This document shows, in pieces, positions 42,844 through 50,855 of a stretch of 64,000 nt of DNA (positions within the stretch are counted from its first letter, which is position 1; each line of letters starts with the position of its first letter). The notes under the pieces are model-generated. The model made no database searches and was not told the DNA's origin. It worked only from the letters and a program-made list of their open reading frames with translations. The stretch spans positions 6,014,001 to 6,078,000 of the forward strand of contig NZ_JACCBN010000001.1 in assembly GCF_013409505.1 (NCBI RefSeq), written 5' to 3'. Source of the DNA: Actinomycetospora corticicola. Its GTDB lineage: Bacteria; Actinomycetota; Actinomycetes; Mycobacteriales; Pseudonocardiaceae. Both the position numbers and the translations under genes were made by a program.

Positions 42844-42991
42844 GATGCGCTCCTCGACGTCGGAGGGTGGGCGCGGACGTCGTCGGTCGCGCACGGCTGC
42901 GGCCGGTGCCGACGCCGGACCTGCGTCCGCGCTGCGGGACCGGAGGATCGACGTCCGGTGAAGAGACCTAATCGACGTCCGGTGAAGAGAC

Positions 42992-43885
42992 CTAGAGGTG
43001 AGTCAGGTACCAGTCGAGGGCTGCGCTGCTGGACGCCTCGAAGCCCGGGCCGTAGGCGTCGTAGTGCCCGCCCGGCAGGATCGTGATCTTCTTCGGTTCG
43101 CGGGCTTCCTCGTAGGCCCGCAGCGCGAAGATCGTCGGGGCCACGACGTCGTTCTGGGCCGGCATCAGCAGCATTGGCGTGGGCGCGATCCTGGCGATGT
43201 AGTCGATGGGGTTGTACTCGGTCATCATCTCGAGACTGCGGACGGTGACTTCGTTCTTCCAGTTGGGGGCCCGGTTCTTGCTGGTCTCGGTGAACCAGGT
43301 CCAGGAGTCGGCGCTGGGAAGCGCGGCCGGGTCCATGGGGTTCGCGGCGACGACCGGGACGGTCGCGGGCTCCTTCCCCTCGAAGCGGTTGGCCCGGTCG
43401 GTGTCGAAGAGGGTCTGGTAGCCGTCGATGAAGTCGGCCCGGACGAGAGCCCGGTAGTTGTCGTAGCCGGAGATCAGCGACACCTGTGAGACGACCGCCT
43501 TGACGCGCCGGTCGATGGCGCCGACCACGAGGACGTGCCCGCCGGAGTAGCTGCTGCCCCAGATCCCGATGCGCTGCGGATCGACGCCGTCGAGGGTGGA
43601 CGCGTAGGTGATCGCGTGGCGGTAGTCGCGGATCTGCGCCCACGGGTCGATCTCCTGGCGAGGGGTTCCGTCGCTGTCGCCGAACCCCCGGTTGTCATAG
43701 ACCAGGACGTTGATGCCGTGGGCGGAGAACACCTCGGCGTAGCGGTCGAGTTCCATCTCCTTGACTGCGGTGAAGCCGTGGGCCATCACGACCGTGGGCG
43801 CCTTGTCGGTCGTGCCGGAGGCCGGGAAGAACCACCCTCGGATGGTGGTGCCTTCGGCGTCGAACTCGATGTCCTGGTGGGGCAT
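42992..43885 (-). CDS. alpha/beta hydrolase (dienelactone-hydrolase/DUF1100-like)
   Basis: 297 residues from the ATG at 43885, GGGAGAAG upstream. N-terminal EGTTIRGWFFPA, oxyanion region VVMAHGFTAVKEMELDRYAE, DNRGFGDSDG near 70, nucleophile GSSYSGGH near 110 and terminal His in LPGGHYDAYGPGFE near 278 define the fold. Such proteins hydrolyse lactones, esters or C-C bonds and some act as thioesterases. Fourth gene of unit A, 77 nt after the Ldi-like gene. A lactone or hydroxy-acid intermediate is plausible but unproven. Confidence 0.85.
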   Translation of the reverse strand: MPHQDIEFDAEGTTIRGWFFPASGTTDKAPTVVMAHGFTAVKEMELDRYAEVFSAHGINVLVYDNRGFGDSDGTPRQEIDPWAQIRDYRHAITYASTLDGVDPQRIGIWGSSYSGGHVLVVGAIDRRVKAVVSQVSLISGYDNYRALVRADFIDGYQTLFDTDRANRFEGKEPATVPVVAANPMDPAALPSADSWTWFTETSKNRAPNWKNEVTVRSLEMMTEYNPIDYIARIAPTPMLLMPAQNDVVAPTIFALRAYEEAREPKKITILPGGHYDAYGPGFEASSSAALDWYLTHL

Positions 43886-43962
43886 GGGGGCTTCTCCCGG
43901 GTGAGGATCTCTGCGGATGATGGCGTCGGCGGGTCGGACGTCTGCGGCGGGCGTCGACGAGG

Positions 43963-45618
43963 TCAGCCGCAGCAACCGCACATGGTCGGGCGGCGGGCCG
44001 TGGGCGGCGCACTGATCGGTGTCGGGGCGACGAGGGACGACGGCGTGCTCACGCTCTGCCGGGTCCGGCCGGCGTCCTGCGTGCGCGGGGTCGTCGACCG
44101 GGACGTGGTCGCGACGATCAGGTCGTGGTCGTCGACGTCCAGACTCAGCTCGACGGTCGAGTCGTCCAGGACACGCCAGTTCCCGAATTCCTGGCCGTCG
44201 CAGACGATGCGCACGCCCGCGGGGTCGGGCAGGTTCGTGATCCGCCACGTCGTCGGTGTGCGACGTGCCGACGGCGTCGCGGCGTAGGTGCTGACGTGCA
44301 GTTCGCCGACGTCGGTCAGGTTGTGCGCGGCGGAGACACCGAGCGTCGGGAAGTCGATGCCCTCGACGGTCGGTTCGGTGAACTTGGCGAGGTTCGGCTG
44401 GTTGAAGGGCTTCGACCAGCTACCGGGCGTGGCCAGCTCGCCGGCCATCAGCAGCGCGCTCTGTTGACCGCGGGGCCACTGCTCCCCCCAGCCGAAGTAG
44501 TAGCCGAACTGGCTGTCGTCCTCACCGAAGAACCGGGGCTCGAACTCGTTCTCCACGACCGCGGACAACCGGTCGAAGGTGGTCCAGTCGCCGAGCTCCT
44601 TGGAGATCAGGTAGCCGATGGACAGCCAACGAGGGTCGGGATGGAACTGGTGGAGACGGGCGCGCGGATCGCTCCAGCCCAGGCCCCGCATCGACAGCTC
44701 GTAGAGACGCGTCGCCCATTCGGGCTGCTGCGGGAGGACGTAGGGGAGGATGACGAGCGACATGTAGCCCGCGAGGCCCTCCGGCAGGGTGCACGCCTCC
44801 TGCTGGATGGGGTCGTAGTACATGGCGAACCACTCGAGGTCCCCGCGGCGGGTCAGGCCCATGTAGTGCTGTTGCGCGTACTCGCACCAGGCGTCGTAGG
44901 GGCTCTGCAGGTTGGTTCCGTGGGAGGCGTCGAACAGCTTCAGCCCGAGCCCAGTGGCGCTGACGCAGAAAGGCCAGATCTTGGTGTTCTCGCAGTGCGG
45001 ACCCTCGGGCCGGTCCGCGAGCTGGGAACTGATGAAGTCGGCCACGTCCGGGTGCGTCCACGAGAACTGTCGGTCGCGGTAGCCTGTGACCTGGAACGGG
45101 GTGTCGAACGTGTCACGCCCGGAGATGTACCGGTAGACCGACAGGACGAGGTTGAGGAAACCTCGGACGAAGACGTTCCCGTCGGCGCCGATCGGGTCGG
45201 GATTCAGGCCCCAGGGAGCGAGGCCGTTGCCGACCCAGCCGGGCGAATTGTATCGACCTCGAAGGCGCTCGGGCAGATAGGTGAGCCATTCGGGCGGGTA
45301 GCGATCGACGTTGGGGTCGTCGCCGATGAGGGTGATGTTGTCGATCGACGACCAGAAGGACATGTGCCGTTGGCAGAGTTCGAGGGCCACGCGTTCGTAG
45401 ACCTCCCGCCACGCCGGGGTGATGTCGGCGTACTGCAACAACGGATAGGTGTTCTCGCTCAGCTCGAAGCGGGGGAACGCACACATGGGGGCCGTGGAGT
45501 CGCGGTCCCACCACGGCAGTGGCTCACCCTGGCTCGACCAGTCGTCCGGGGTCGTCGTCTTCTCCCAGAGGAAGCGGAGCCATCCCCGGGCGCGATCGTT
45601 GAGAGCGGTGGTGCTCAT
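43963..45618 (-). CDS. linalool dehydratase/isomerase-like protein (Ldi family)
   Basis: 551 residues. Residues about 136-240 match the (alpha/alpha)6-barrel core of linalool dehydratase/isomerase: DPIGADGNVFVRGFLNLVLS, then GPHC-8 residues-C with Cys209 and Cys218, then LFDASHGTN. In Castellaniella Ldi the two cysteines have the same spacing, and with an Asp and a His they form the active site that dehydrates or isomerises tertiary allylic alcohols. Here the GHLNL histidine position is Phe154, and the protein has a C-terminal extension of about 150 residues with a beta-rich part and the end MCGCCG. No signal peptide is seen, unlike Ldi. The function may thus differ. Third gene of unit A; the ATG at 45618 has AAGGAAA upstream. 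Confidence 0.75.
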   Translation of the reverse strand: MSTTALNDRARGWLRFLWEKTTTPDDWSSQGEPLPWWDRDSTAPMCAFPRFELSENTYPLLQYADITPAWREVYERVALELCQRHMSFWSSIDNITLIGDDPNVDRYPPEWLTYLPERLRGRYNSPGWVGNGLAPWGLNPDPIGADGNVFVRGFLNLVLSVYRYISGRDTFDTPFQVTGYRDRQFSWTHPDVADFISSQLADRPEGPHCENTKIWPFCVSATGLGLKLFDASHGTNLQSPYDAWCEYAQQHYMGLTRRGDLEWFAMYYDPIQQEACTLPEGLAGYMSLVILPYVLPQQPEWATRLYELSMRGLGWSDPRARLHQFHPDPRWLSIGYLISKELGDWTTFDRLSAVVENEFEPRFFGEDDSQFGYYFGWGEQWPRGQQSALLMAGELATPGSWSKPFNQPNLAKFTEPTVEGIDFPTLGVSAAHNLTDVGELHVSTYAATPSARRTPTTWRITNLPDPAGVRIVCDGQEFGNWRVLDDSTVELSLDVDDHDLIVATTSRSTTPRTQDAGRTRQSVSTPSSLVAPTPISAPPTARRPTMCGCCG

Positions 45619-45630
45619 CGGTGATTTCCT

Positions 45631-46260
45631 TCAGCCAGGAGGGAGCGGGTCGCCGGCAGTCGCACGCAGCTGCAGGAGTTTGGCCCGTGCCTCCCACGCG
45701 GCGGTCCACGTCGGGTCGAGCTCGTCGAGGGCAGGCTCGCGGGTGATCCGGGCCGACCACGGTGCGTGGCGTTCGGGTTCACGGACCTTGATCGGCGGGA
45801 GGTGCCTCTTGCGCGGGCGACGGGAGCTGCCGATGGGCAGAACGGTGCGGGTGAGGCCGTGGAACCACAGCAGCAGCACCGGGTTGCCGTCCAGCCGCGT
45901 GTCGCCGTAGTTCATCCCCGCGACGATGTGCGCGACGGTCCGGGTGGACACGAGAGCGCGGATTCCGTCCCAGGCGCGACCGAACCGGACCGAGGTGTCC
46001 GGACGGGCCGGGCTCATCGGCTCGATACTGATGGTGCGCGTCGCGGCGTGGAGGGCGAAGCGTCGGAGGACCCCGTCGTCGCTCGAGAACTCGAAGAGCA
46101 CGTCCCTGGTGATCTGGGAGCGGAGCCTGGGACGGAATCGGCTCGCCACCGTGAGCAGGAGCCCGACGGTGACGAGGAGGACGTCGAACACCACCACGGT
46201 AACTCTGGTCGCGGCGCGCGCCGGCAGGCCAGGGGCGCGTCGGTCGGGTGTCGGTCTCAC
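45631..46260 (-). CDS. SCP2-like lipid-carrier domain protein with N-terminal membrane segment
   Basis: 209 residues. An N-terminal hydrophobic helix (VTVVVFDVLLVTVGLLLTVAS, about 20-41) is followed by a domain resembling sterol-carrier-protein-2 (DVLFEFSSDDGVLRRFALHA, TSVRFGRAWDGIRALVSTRT, VAHIVAGMNYGDTRLDGNPV). The C-terminal part is basic. SCP2 domains bind hydrophobic molecules such as sterols or acyl-CoAs, which suits delivery of a hydrophobic substrate at the membrane. It lies 12 nt before the Ldi-like gene and 16 nt after the DsrE-like gene. Domain assignment is by pattern only. Confidence 0.6.
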   Translation of the reverse strand: MRPTPDRRAPGLPARAATRVTVVVFDVLLVTVGLLLTVASRFRPRLRSQITRDVLFEFSSDDGVLRRFALHAATRTISIEPMSPARPDTSVRFGRAWDGIRALVSTRTVAHIVAGMNYGDTRLDGNPVLLLWFHGLTRTVLPIGSSRRPRKRHLPPIKVREPERHAPWSARITREPALDELDPTWTAAWEARAKLLQLRATAGDPLPPG

Positions 46261-46276
46261 CGTGTCCGACTCTCGG

Positions 46277-46642
46277 CTAGAGCGTGATGATGTGGTCCGG
46301 GGGGTTCCCGCCGAGCGCCTCGTAGAGGTCGGGGAAGCACCCGACCGTGACGCCGGGAACCGTTCCCTGCACCTTGCAGGAACCGGGCTCGCCCACCGCG
46401 AGTCCTCGCTCGATGGCGCACTGGTCGCACAGCATCAGCAGGATGCCCTGCTCGCTGGCGACCTTCGAGAGGCGCGCACCGAGAGGGTCGCCGTCGCGGA
46501 GGACGTAGGTGTTGTCGTCGAAGAACATCATGCCCACCACCTCCGCCCCGTGTCGGCGTTCCTCGAGCTGGGGAAGGATCATCTTCCCGAGCTTGTAGCT
46601 CGCGGTGTGACCGGACGTGGAGAAGACGTAGGCCACCTTCAT
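46277..46642 (-). CDS. DsrE-family protein (SaoD-like)
   Basis: 121 residues: MKVAYVFSTSGHTASYKLGK, EVVGMMFFDDNTYVLRDGDP, LMLCDQCAIERGLA and GVTVGCFPDLYEALGG follow the DsrE/SaoD pattern. The CDQC pair and a third cysteine in VGCFPD are candidate sulfur-carrier or redox residues. DsrE relatives move persulfide sulfur or form heteromers with TusD-like partners. First gene of unit A, 144 nt downstream of the TTGACTTTCTGAACTC box. Why a sulfur-relay-type protein should lead a catabolic operon is not clear. Confidence 0.8.
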   Translation of the reverse strand: MKVAYVFSTSGHTASYKLGKMILPQLEERRHGAEVVGMMFFDDNTYVLRDGDPLGARLSKVASEQGILLMLCDQCAIERGLAVGEPGSCKVQGTVPGVTVGCFPDLYEALGGNPPDHIITL

Positions 46643-46785
46643 GGGAACCTCCGAGGCGTGAGAGGGACATCGGCGACACGGCTCGACAGACGGGCGCGTC
46701 GGGACTCTCGACGAGAGTGCGGCGACGTCGCTTCCGTGTCCGGCGCGGGACGAGAGCGCCGTCGGCGGCGAAACGCTCCCACGCA

Positions 46786-46801
46786 GAGTTCAGAAAGTCA
46801 A
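46786..46801 (-). promoter_or_regulatory. regulon box copy 1 (TTGACTTTCTGAACTC), upstream of unit A
   Basis: Read on the minus strand, the 16-base element points toward the DsrE/Ldi operon, 144 nt from its first start codon, and lies 26 nt upstream of the divergent hxlR start. Two further exact copies are at 47314-47329 and 56370-56385. The TTGACT end resembles a -35 box. The flank GCGTG-GA after it is also shared. Confidence 0.7.
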
Positions 46802-46826
46802 TCCAGCTTCGGGTAACCTCGGGACC

Positions 46827-47294
46827 ATGGTGTACCCGGCCACGCGAACCCACGAGACCGCTTCCAACTGCACGGTCGCGCTGACTCTCGCGCAGGTCGG
46901 CGACCGATGGACCATCCTCATCCTGCGGGAGTTGTTCTACGGGGCCTCGCGCTTCGACCAGATCCATTCCGTGCTGCGGTGTCCCCGTAACCTCCTCGCC
47001 GAACGCCTGGAGCGTCTGGTCGACGACGAGATCATTGAGCGGTCGTCCTACCAGGAGCCGGGGCAACGGTCCCGGCCGGCCTACGGCCTCACCGATCGCG
47101 GTCGGGATCTGTTTCCCGTGCTGCTGGCGTTGATGCAGTGGGGTGACCACTACCTGGCCGGCGACGTCCCGCCCGTCATTGCCGAGCACTCGGCCTGCGG
47201 AGGGATCCTGCATGCCGTCCTCGAGTGCGAGCACGGGCACCACCCCGTCTCCGTCGACGAGATCGACATCCGGCCGGGCCCGGGCGCGCTGTGA
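46827..47294 (+). CDS. HxlR-family transcriptional regulator
   Basis: 155 residues. Winged helix-turn-helix of the HxlR/MarR-like type: NCTVALTLAQVGDRWTILIL, RELFYGASRFDQIHSVL, RNLLAERLERLVDDEIIERS and AYGLTDRGRDLFPVLLALMQWGD. The cysteine in SNCTVAL near the N-terminus is at a place where some HxlR proteins sense electrophiles or aldehydes. It lies between units A and B with regulon boxes on both sides (46786, 47314) and is the best candidate to bind them. A decayed duplicate exists at 56411. Confidence 0.88.
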   Translation: MVYPATRTHETASNCTVALTLAQVGDRWTILILRELFYGASRFDQIHSVLRCPRNLLAERLERLVDDEIIERSSYQEPGQRSRPAYGLTDRGRDLFPVLLALMQWGDHYLAGDVPPVIAEHSACGGILHAVLECEHGHHPVSVDEIDIRPGPGAL

Positions 47295-47313
47295 GCCCCC
47301 CGCCAAGGTTGAG

Positions 47314-47329
47314 TTGACTTTCTGAACTC
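47314..47329 (+). promoter_or_regulatory. regulon box copy 2 (TTGACTTTCTGAACTC), upstream of unit B
   Basis: Exact copy of the 16-base element on the plus strand, 100 nt before the tautomerase start and 20 nt after the hxlR stop. Same orientation relative to the downstream unit as the other two copies; followed by AGCGTG-GA as there (TGCGTG-GA). Confidence 0.7.
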
Positions 47330-47429
47330 AGCGTGCGAGAACTTTGGTCGCCGGTGCGAACCGGGCGCGGGAGCACCGCGCTCGTGTGACGGACTCCGCC
47401 TGGCCAACGACGACCGAAGGAGACCTCTC

Positions 47430-47921
47430 ATGCCCCTCGTCGATCTTTTCGTGCAGGAAGGACGCCTCGATGCCGGGGCGGAGAAGCGGCTCGGCGCCGA
47501 GATCAGCCGCGCCGTCCTCGGCCACGAGCAGATTCCTGACACCGCGGCCAACCAGAGCATCGCGTGGGTCTACATCCACCGGCAGCCCGCCGGCACCCTC
47601 CTCGTCGGCGGCGAGGTCGCGGACCACGCCGACCCCCACTACCGGGTCATCGTCCGTTGCCAGCAGGGCTATCTCGACGACGAGCACAAGCAGGCAGTGG
47701 CCGCCGACGTCGCTCGGATCATCCGGGACGTGGACCCGGAGCTCCCCACCGACGTGCCGCGCATCTTCTGCATGATCGAGGAGGGGATCGACGGGACCTG
47801 GGCCCTCGAGAACTCGATCGTGCGAGCCGTCGAGACCGTGGACCTGCTCGGTGTGACCGACGAGCGGATCCGCTCGGCCGCACGACGCCTGGCTGCAGAG
47901 AGCGGCGCGGTGTCGGTCTAG
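47430..47921 (+). CDS. tautomerase-superfamily protein
   Basis: 163 residues with GAAGGAGACC upstream of the ATG. It begins MPLVDLFVQEG; removal of Met would expose Pro1, the catalytic base of 4-oxalocrotonate-tautomerase-like enzymes. Two beta-alpha-beta halves are suggested by IAWVYIHRQPAG and RIFCMIEEGIDGTW, as in fused tautomerases such as MSAD or cis-CaaD. First gene of unit B, under box copy 2. It may tautomerise or hydrate an unsaturated oxo-acid. Two further N-terminal-proline proteins are encoded in unit D. Confidence 0.75.
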   Translation: MPLVDLFVQEGRLDAGAEKRLGAEISRAVLGHEQIPDTAANQSIAWVYIHRQPAGTLLVGGEVADHADPHYRVIVRCQQGYLDDEHKQAVAADVARIIRDVDPELPTDVPRIFCMIEEGIDGTWALENSIVRAVETVDLLGVTDERIRSAARRLAAESGAVSV

Positions 47922-48231
47922 TTCCCGCAGCCCACCGTCCGAGCCCGCACGGGCCCTGGGGCGAAGGTGCGGCAGGTCGGGTGGTCGCCGTTCCGACGGA
48001 TCGACCACCCGGCGCTGTGCCCGCGGTGGCGGTGGTACGTCGACCGCGAGCGAGCAGGGACGGGCGAAGGACGACCGCGCCGGCCTCGGACGGCACCGTG
48101 GTGTCCCGATCGCGGAGCTCGTCCCCATGACCGCCGCATGAACGAGCCGCAGCACATCGTCACCACCATCATCCGAGCGCTGAGTCGGCATCCCGGACAG
48201 CGCGAGCAGGTCAATCGCACGGGGAGTCCGC
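47922..48231. other. 310-nt gap between tautomerase and hydrolase genes, no gene supported
   Basis: A short frame from an ATG at 48138 runs into the hydrolase gene in another frame and lacks family features. No clear terminator or promoter is visible. Confidence 0.4.
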
Positions 48232-49092
48232 ATGACGAGCACGGTCAGCACGGCGACCGCCGCAGAGACGCAGTTCGTCGACGTCGACGGGACGCCGTTC
48301 GCCTATCGCACCCTCGGTGTCGAGCAGGCCGGTGAACCACCGCTCGTGCTGCTCCACCGTTACCGCGCGGAGATGGACGACTGGGACCCGCTGTTCCTCG
48401 ACACCCTCGCCGCCGGTCGCCGCGTCGTGATCTTCAACAACCGGGGCGTGGCCTCGTCCGGGGGCGAGACTCCCGTGACGCTGGAGGAGGCCGCCGACGA
48501 TGCTGCGGCCTTCGTCCGGGCCCTGGACATCGAGAAGGCCGACGTCCTGGGGTGGAGCATGGGCGGCATGACCGCCCCGATCGTGGCCCAGCGCCACCCG
48601 GAGCTGGTGCGTCGCCTCGTCCTGACCGGGACGTGCCCCCCGGGCAACCCGGAGTTCGTGCCCTGCCCCGACCACTGGTTGGAGGTGGCGTCCAAGCCGG
48701 AGTTCGAGGACGAGGACATCCTCCACATCTTCTTCACCGACAGCGAGGCGAGCCGGCGGAAGGGACGCGAGTCGCTGGCGAGGATGGACAAGCCCGGACG
48801 GCCCGGCTCGTCGGTGAAGACCTCTCCCGAGACGATGCAGGCGCAGATCACCGCCATCGGCGCGTTCTGGGGCAACGAGCAGGGCTGGTTCGAGAGGCTG
48901 AAGGACATCCAGCAGCCGACGCTGGTCGCCAACGGCGATACGGACGTGGCCTTCCCGATCATCGACAGCGTCATCTTGTTCCGGGAGATCCCGAACAGCC
49001 AGTTCACCGTCTACCGCGACGCCAACCACGGGTTCCTCTTCCAGGAGCCCGTGGTCTTCGCGAACGAGGTCCTCGCCTTCCTGGCCGAGTGA
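48232..49092 (+). CDS. alpha/beta hydrolase
   Basis: 286 residues. QFVDVDGTPFAYRTLG at the N-terminus, oxyanion region LVLLHRYRAEMDDWDPLFLD, FNNRGVASSGG near 80, nucleophile GWSMGGM near 106 and terminal His in DANHGFLFQEP near 265. The oxyanion-loop sequence LLHRYR replaces the usual HGxG, as in a subgroup of proline-iminopeptidase/hydrolase-like proteins. Member of unit B; 55 nt separate it from the MDR gene. Substrate unknown. Confidence 0.85.
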   Translation: MTSTVSTATAAETQFVDVDGTPFAYRTLGVEQAGEPPLVLLHRYRAEMDDWDPLFLDTLAAGRRVVIFNNRGVASSGGETPVTLEEAADDAAAFVRALDIEKADVLGWSMGGMTAPIVAQRHPELVRRLVLTGTCPPGNPEFVPCPDHWLEVASKPEFEDEDILHIFFTDSEASRRKGRESLARMDKPGRPGSSVKTSPETMQAQITAIGAFWGNEQGWFERLKDIQQPTLVANGDTDVAFPIIDSVILFREIPNSQFTVYRDANHGFLFQEPVVFANEVLAFLAE

Positions 49093-49147
49093 GCGTCATC
49101 CCGGCACCACGCCCCGTACCGCCGCCGAACGGGCACGAGGAGACGCC

Positions 49148-50194
49148 ATGACCAGGACGGGTGAACGACCCGTCGTGGCCCACGAGTGGGTACTGGACCG
49201 GCTCCTCGAGGGCCCGCTGCGTCCGGACGACCTGCGGCTGAGGGCCCGGGAACTCCCTGCGCTGCAGCCGGGCGAGGTCCTGGTCCGCAACGAGTTCATG
49301 GCGGTCGATCCGGCCATGCGACTGCGGATGGACCGCCGCCGTGCCGGACGCCTCGCCTACCCCGAGGGGGAGGCGGTCGGCGCGAAGGCGGTGGGCACGG
49401 TGCAGGAGTCGGCGGCCGACGGGATTCCGGTCGGTGCTCGCGTCGTCACCTTCCTGGGTTTCCGCGACTTCGCGGTGGCCCGCGCTGATGCGCTCGACGT
49501 GGTGGACGACCTGGTGGGTGACCTCCCGCCGGAGAACGCTCTCACCGCGCTGGGCAACCCCGGCCTGACCGCCTGGGTCGGGCTGACCGTCATCGCCGAC
49601 CTCCAGGCCGGCGAGACCCTGCTCGTGTCCTCGGCCGCCGGTGGTATCGGCTCGCTCGCGGTACAGATCGGCCGGCTGCGCGGGGCCCGGGTGATCGGCA
49701 GCGCCGGCACCGAGGACAAGGTTCGCTGGATCACCGAGGAACTCGGCGCGGATTCGGCGTTCGACTACCACGCGGAGTCACCCGGGGCCCCCCTGGACCG
49801 ACTCGCGCCCGACGGCCTGGACGTCTACTTCGACAACACCGGCGGACCGCTGCTCGAGGCGGCCGTGCCGCGGATGCGCCGCCTGGGTCGGATCGCGCAC
49901 TGCGGCTCGGTGTCCGGCTACGACGGGGGCGGCAGTCCGCTCCGGATCGACGACGTGGCACAGATCGTGCTGAACTCGCTGACCCTGCGCGGCTACATCG
50001 TCGACGAACACCGTGCGATCTGGCCGCGAGCGCTCGAGGAGTTGCGCACCTGGCTCGCCGAGGGGCACCTGAGAGCGCCGCACACCGTCGTCGACGGACT
50101 CGACTCGGTGCCCGAGGCGCTGGCCGACGTCCTTCGCCCGGGCGCCACCCACCGCGGCAAGCTCCTCGTCCGGCTCGACGTGGCTCGCCCCTGA
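49148..50194 (+). CDS. zinc-independent medium-chain dehydrogenase/reductase (CurA/LTB4DH-like)
   Basis: 348 residues. No zinc ligands are present. The NADP-binding motif is SSAAGGIGSLAVQIG near 158-172; NPGLTAWVGLTVIADLQAGETLL before it and DVYFDNTGGPLLEAAVPRM near 222 mark the leukotriene-B4-dehydrogenase/CurA group. These reduce the C=C bond of alpha,beta-unsaturated ketones or aldehydes with NADPH. Last gene of unit B. It could saturate an enone intermediate of a terpenoid pathway, which is inference. Confidence 0.87.
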   Translation: MTRTGERPVVAHEWVLDRLLEGPLRPDDLRLRARELPALQPGEVLVRNEFMAVDPAMRLRMDRRRAGRLAYPEGEAVGAKAVGTVQESAADGIPVGARVVTFLGFRDFAVARADALDVVDDLVGDLPPENALTALGNPGLTAWVGLTVIADLQAGETLLVSSAAGGIGSLAVQIGRLRGARVIGSAGTEDKVRWITEELGADSAFDYHAESPGAPLDRLAPDGLDVYFDNTGGPLLEAAVPRMRRLGRIAHCGSVSGYDGGGSPLRIDDVAQIVLNSLTLRGYIVDEHRAIWPRALEELRTWLAEGHLRAPHTVVDGLDSVPEALADVLRPGATHRGKLLVRLDVARP

Positions 50195-50260
50195 CCGGGA
50201 ACCGGCCCTGGTCGGCGACGAGCGGTCGTCGTCGCCCCGGGTGCGGCTCGATCAGGGGTG

Positions 50261-50785
50261 TCAGGCCCGGAGTATCGCGGTGGAGTCGACGTCGAGGGCG
50301 GTGAGCAGGTCGGCGACCTTGTGGTCGAGCTCCACGCCGACCTCGGCGATGCGGGGGTCGTCGAAACTCGCGAACCGGGTGCTGGGCCGGTCGATGGTGA
50401 ACCAGACCTGGCCGTCGGGGTCCTCGTGGATCTGGGTGCGCAGGGGGGCGTAGAGCATGACGGCGTGGTCGTGGCGGTACATGCGCTCGGCGATGGTGTG
50501 GTTGCCCATGAGGTAGGACGTGCACCGTTCGGGGTGTCCGGCGAGGCGCATGACCAGGTCGACCTCGTTGCGCAGGTAGAGCAGGAAGCCGCGCGGGGCA
50601 GCGGCGTCGGCGTTCGCCTGCACCGTGGCCCAGTCGAGGTCACGCGGGTCGACGTCGCCCCAGCGGCTCGCGTCGAAGGCGGGCACGGCGCGTTCGTAGC
50701 GGTCCCGGAACTCGTCGTAGGTCTGGTCGACGGGGAACTCGAGTCGCTGGACCTCGTGGGAGGTGACACGGGTGCGGACGGTCAT
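50261..50785 (-). CDS. DUF302-like protein
   Basis: 174 residues from the ATG at 50785. The C-terminal half fits the DUF302 pattern (MYRHDHAVMLYAPLRTQIHE, VWFTIDRPSTRFASFDDPRI, EVGVELDHKVADLLTAL). The N-terminal half (RLEFPVDQTYDEFRDRYERAVPAFD) looks like part of the same fold. No catalytic motif is known. Last gene of unit C, 70 nt after the acyl-CoA ligase. A heme- or hydrophobe-binding role has been suggested for some relatives, but the function is open. Confidence 0.7.
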   Translation of the reverse strand: MTVRTRVTSHEVQRLEFPVDQTYDEFRDRYERAVPAFDASRWGDVDPRDLDWATVQANADAAAPRGFLLYLRNEVDLVMRLAGHPERCTSYLMGNHTIAERMYRHDHAVMLYAPLRTQIHEDPDGQVWFTIDRPSTRFASFDDPRIAEVGVELDHKVADLLTALDVDSTAILRA

Positions 50786-50855
50786 GATCTGCCTCCAGGG
50801 GCGGGTCGACGGATCGGTCGGGAGGGACCGCGGGAAGCGGGGACGGGACCGGCTG

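Noticed and set aside
48138..48335. Small ORF starting MNEPQHIVTTIIRAL before the hydrolase at 48232
   Set aside because: It overlaps the hydrolase gene in another frame and becomes Arg/Asp-rich; there is no clear ribosome binding site or family signal.
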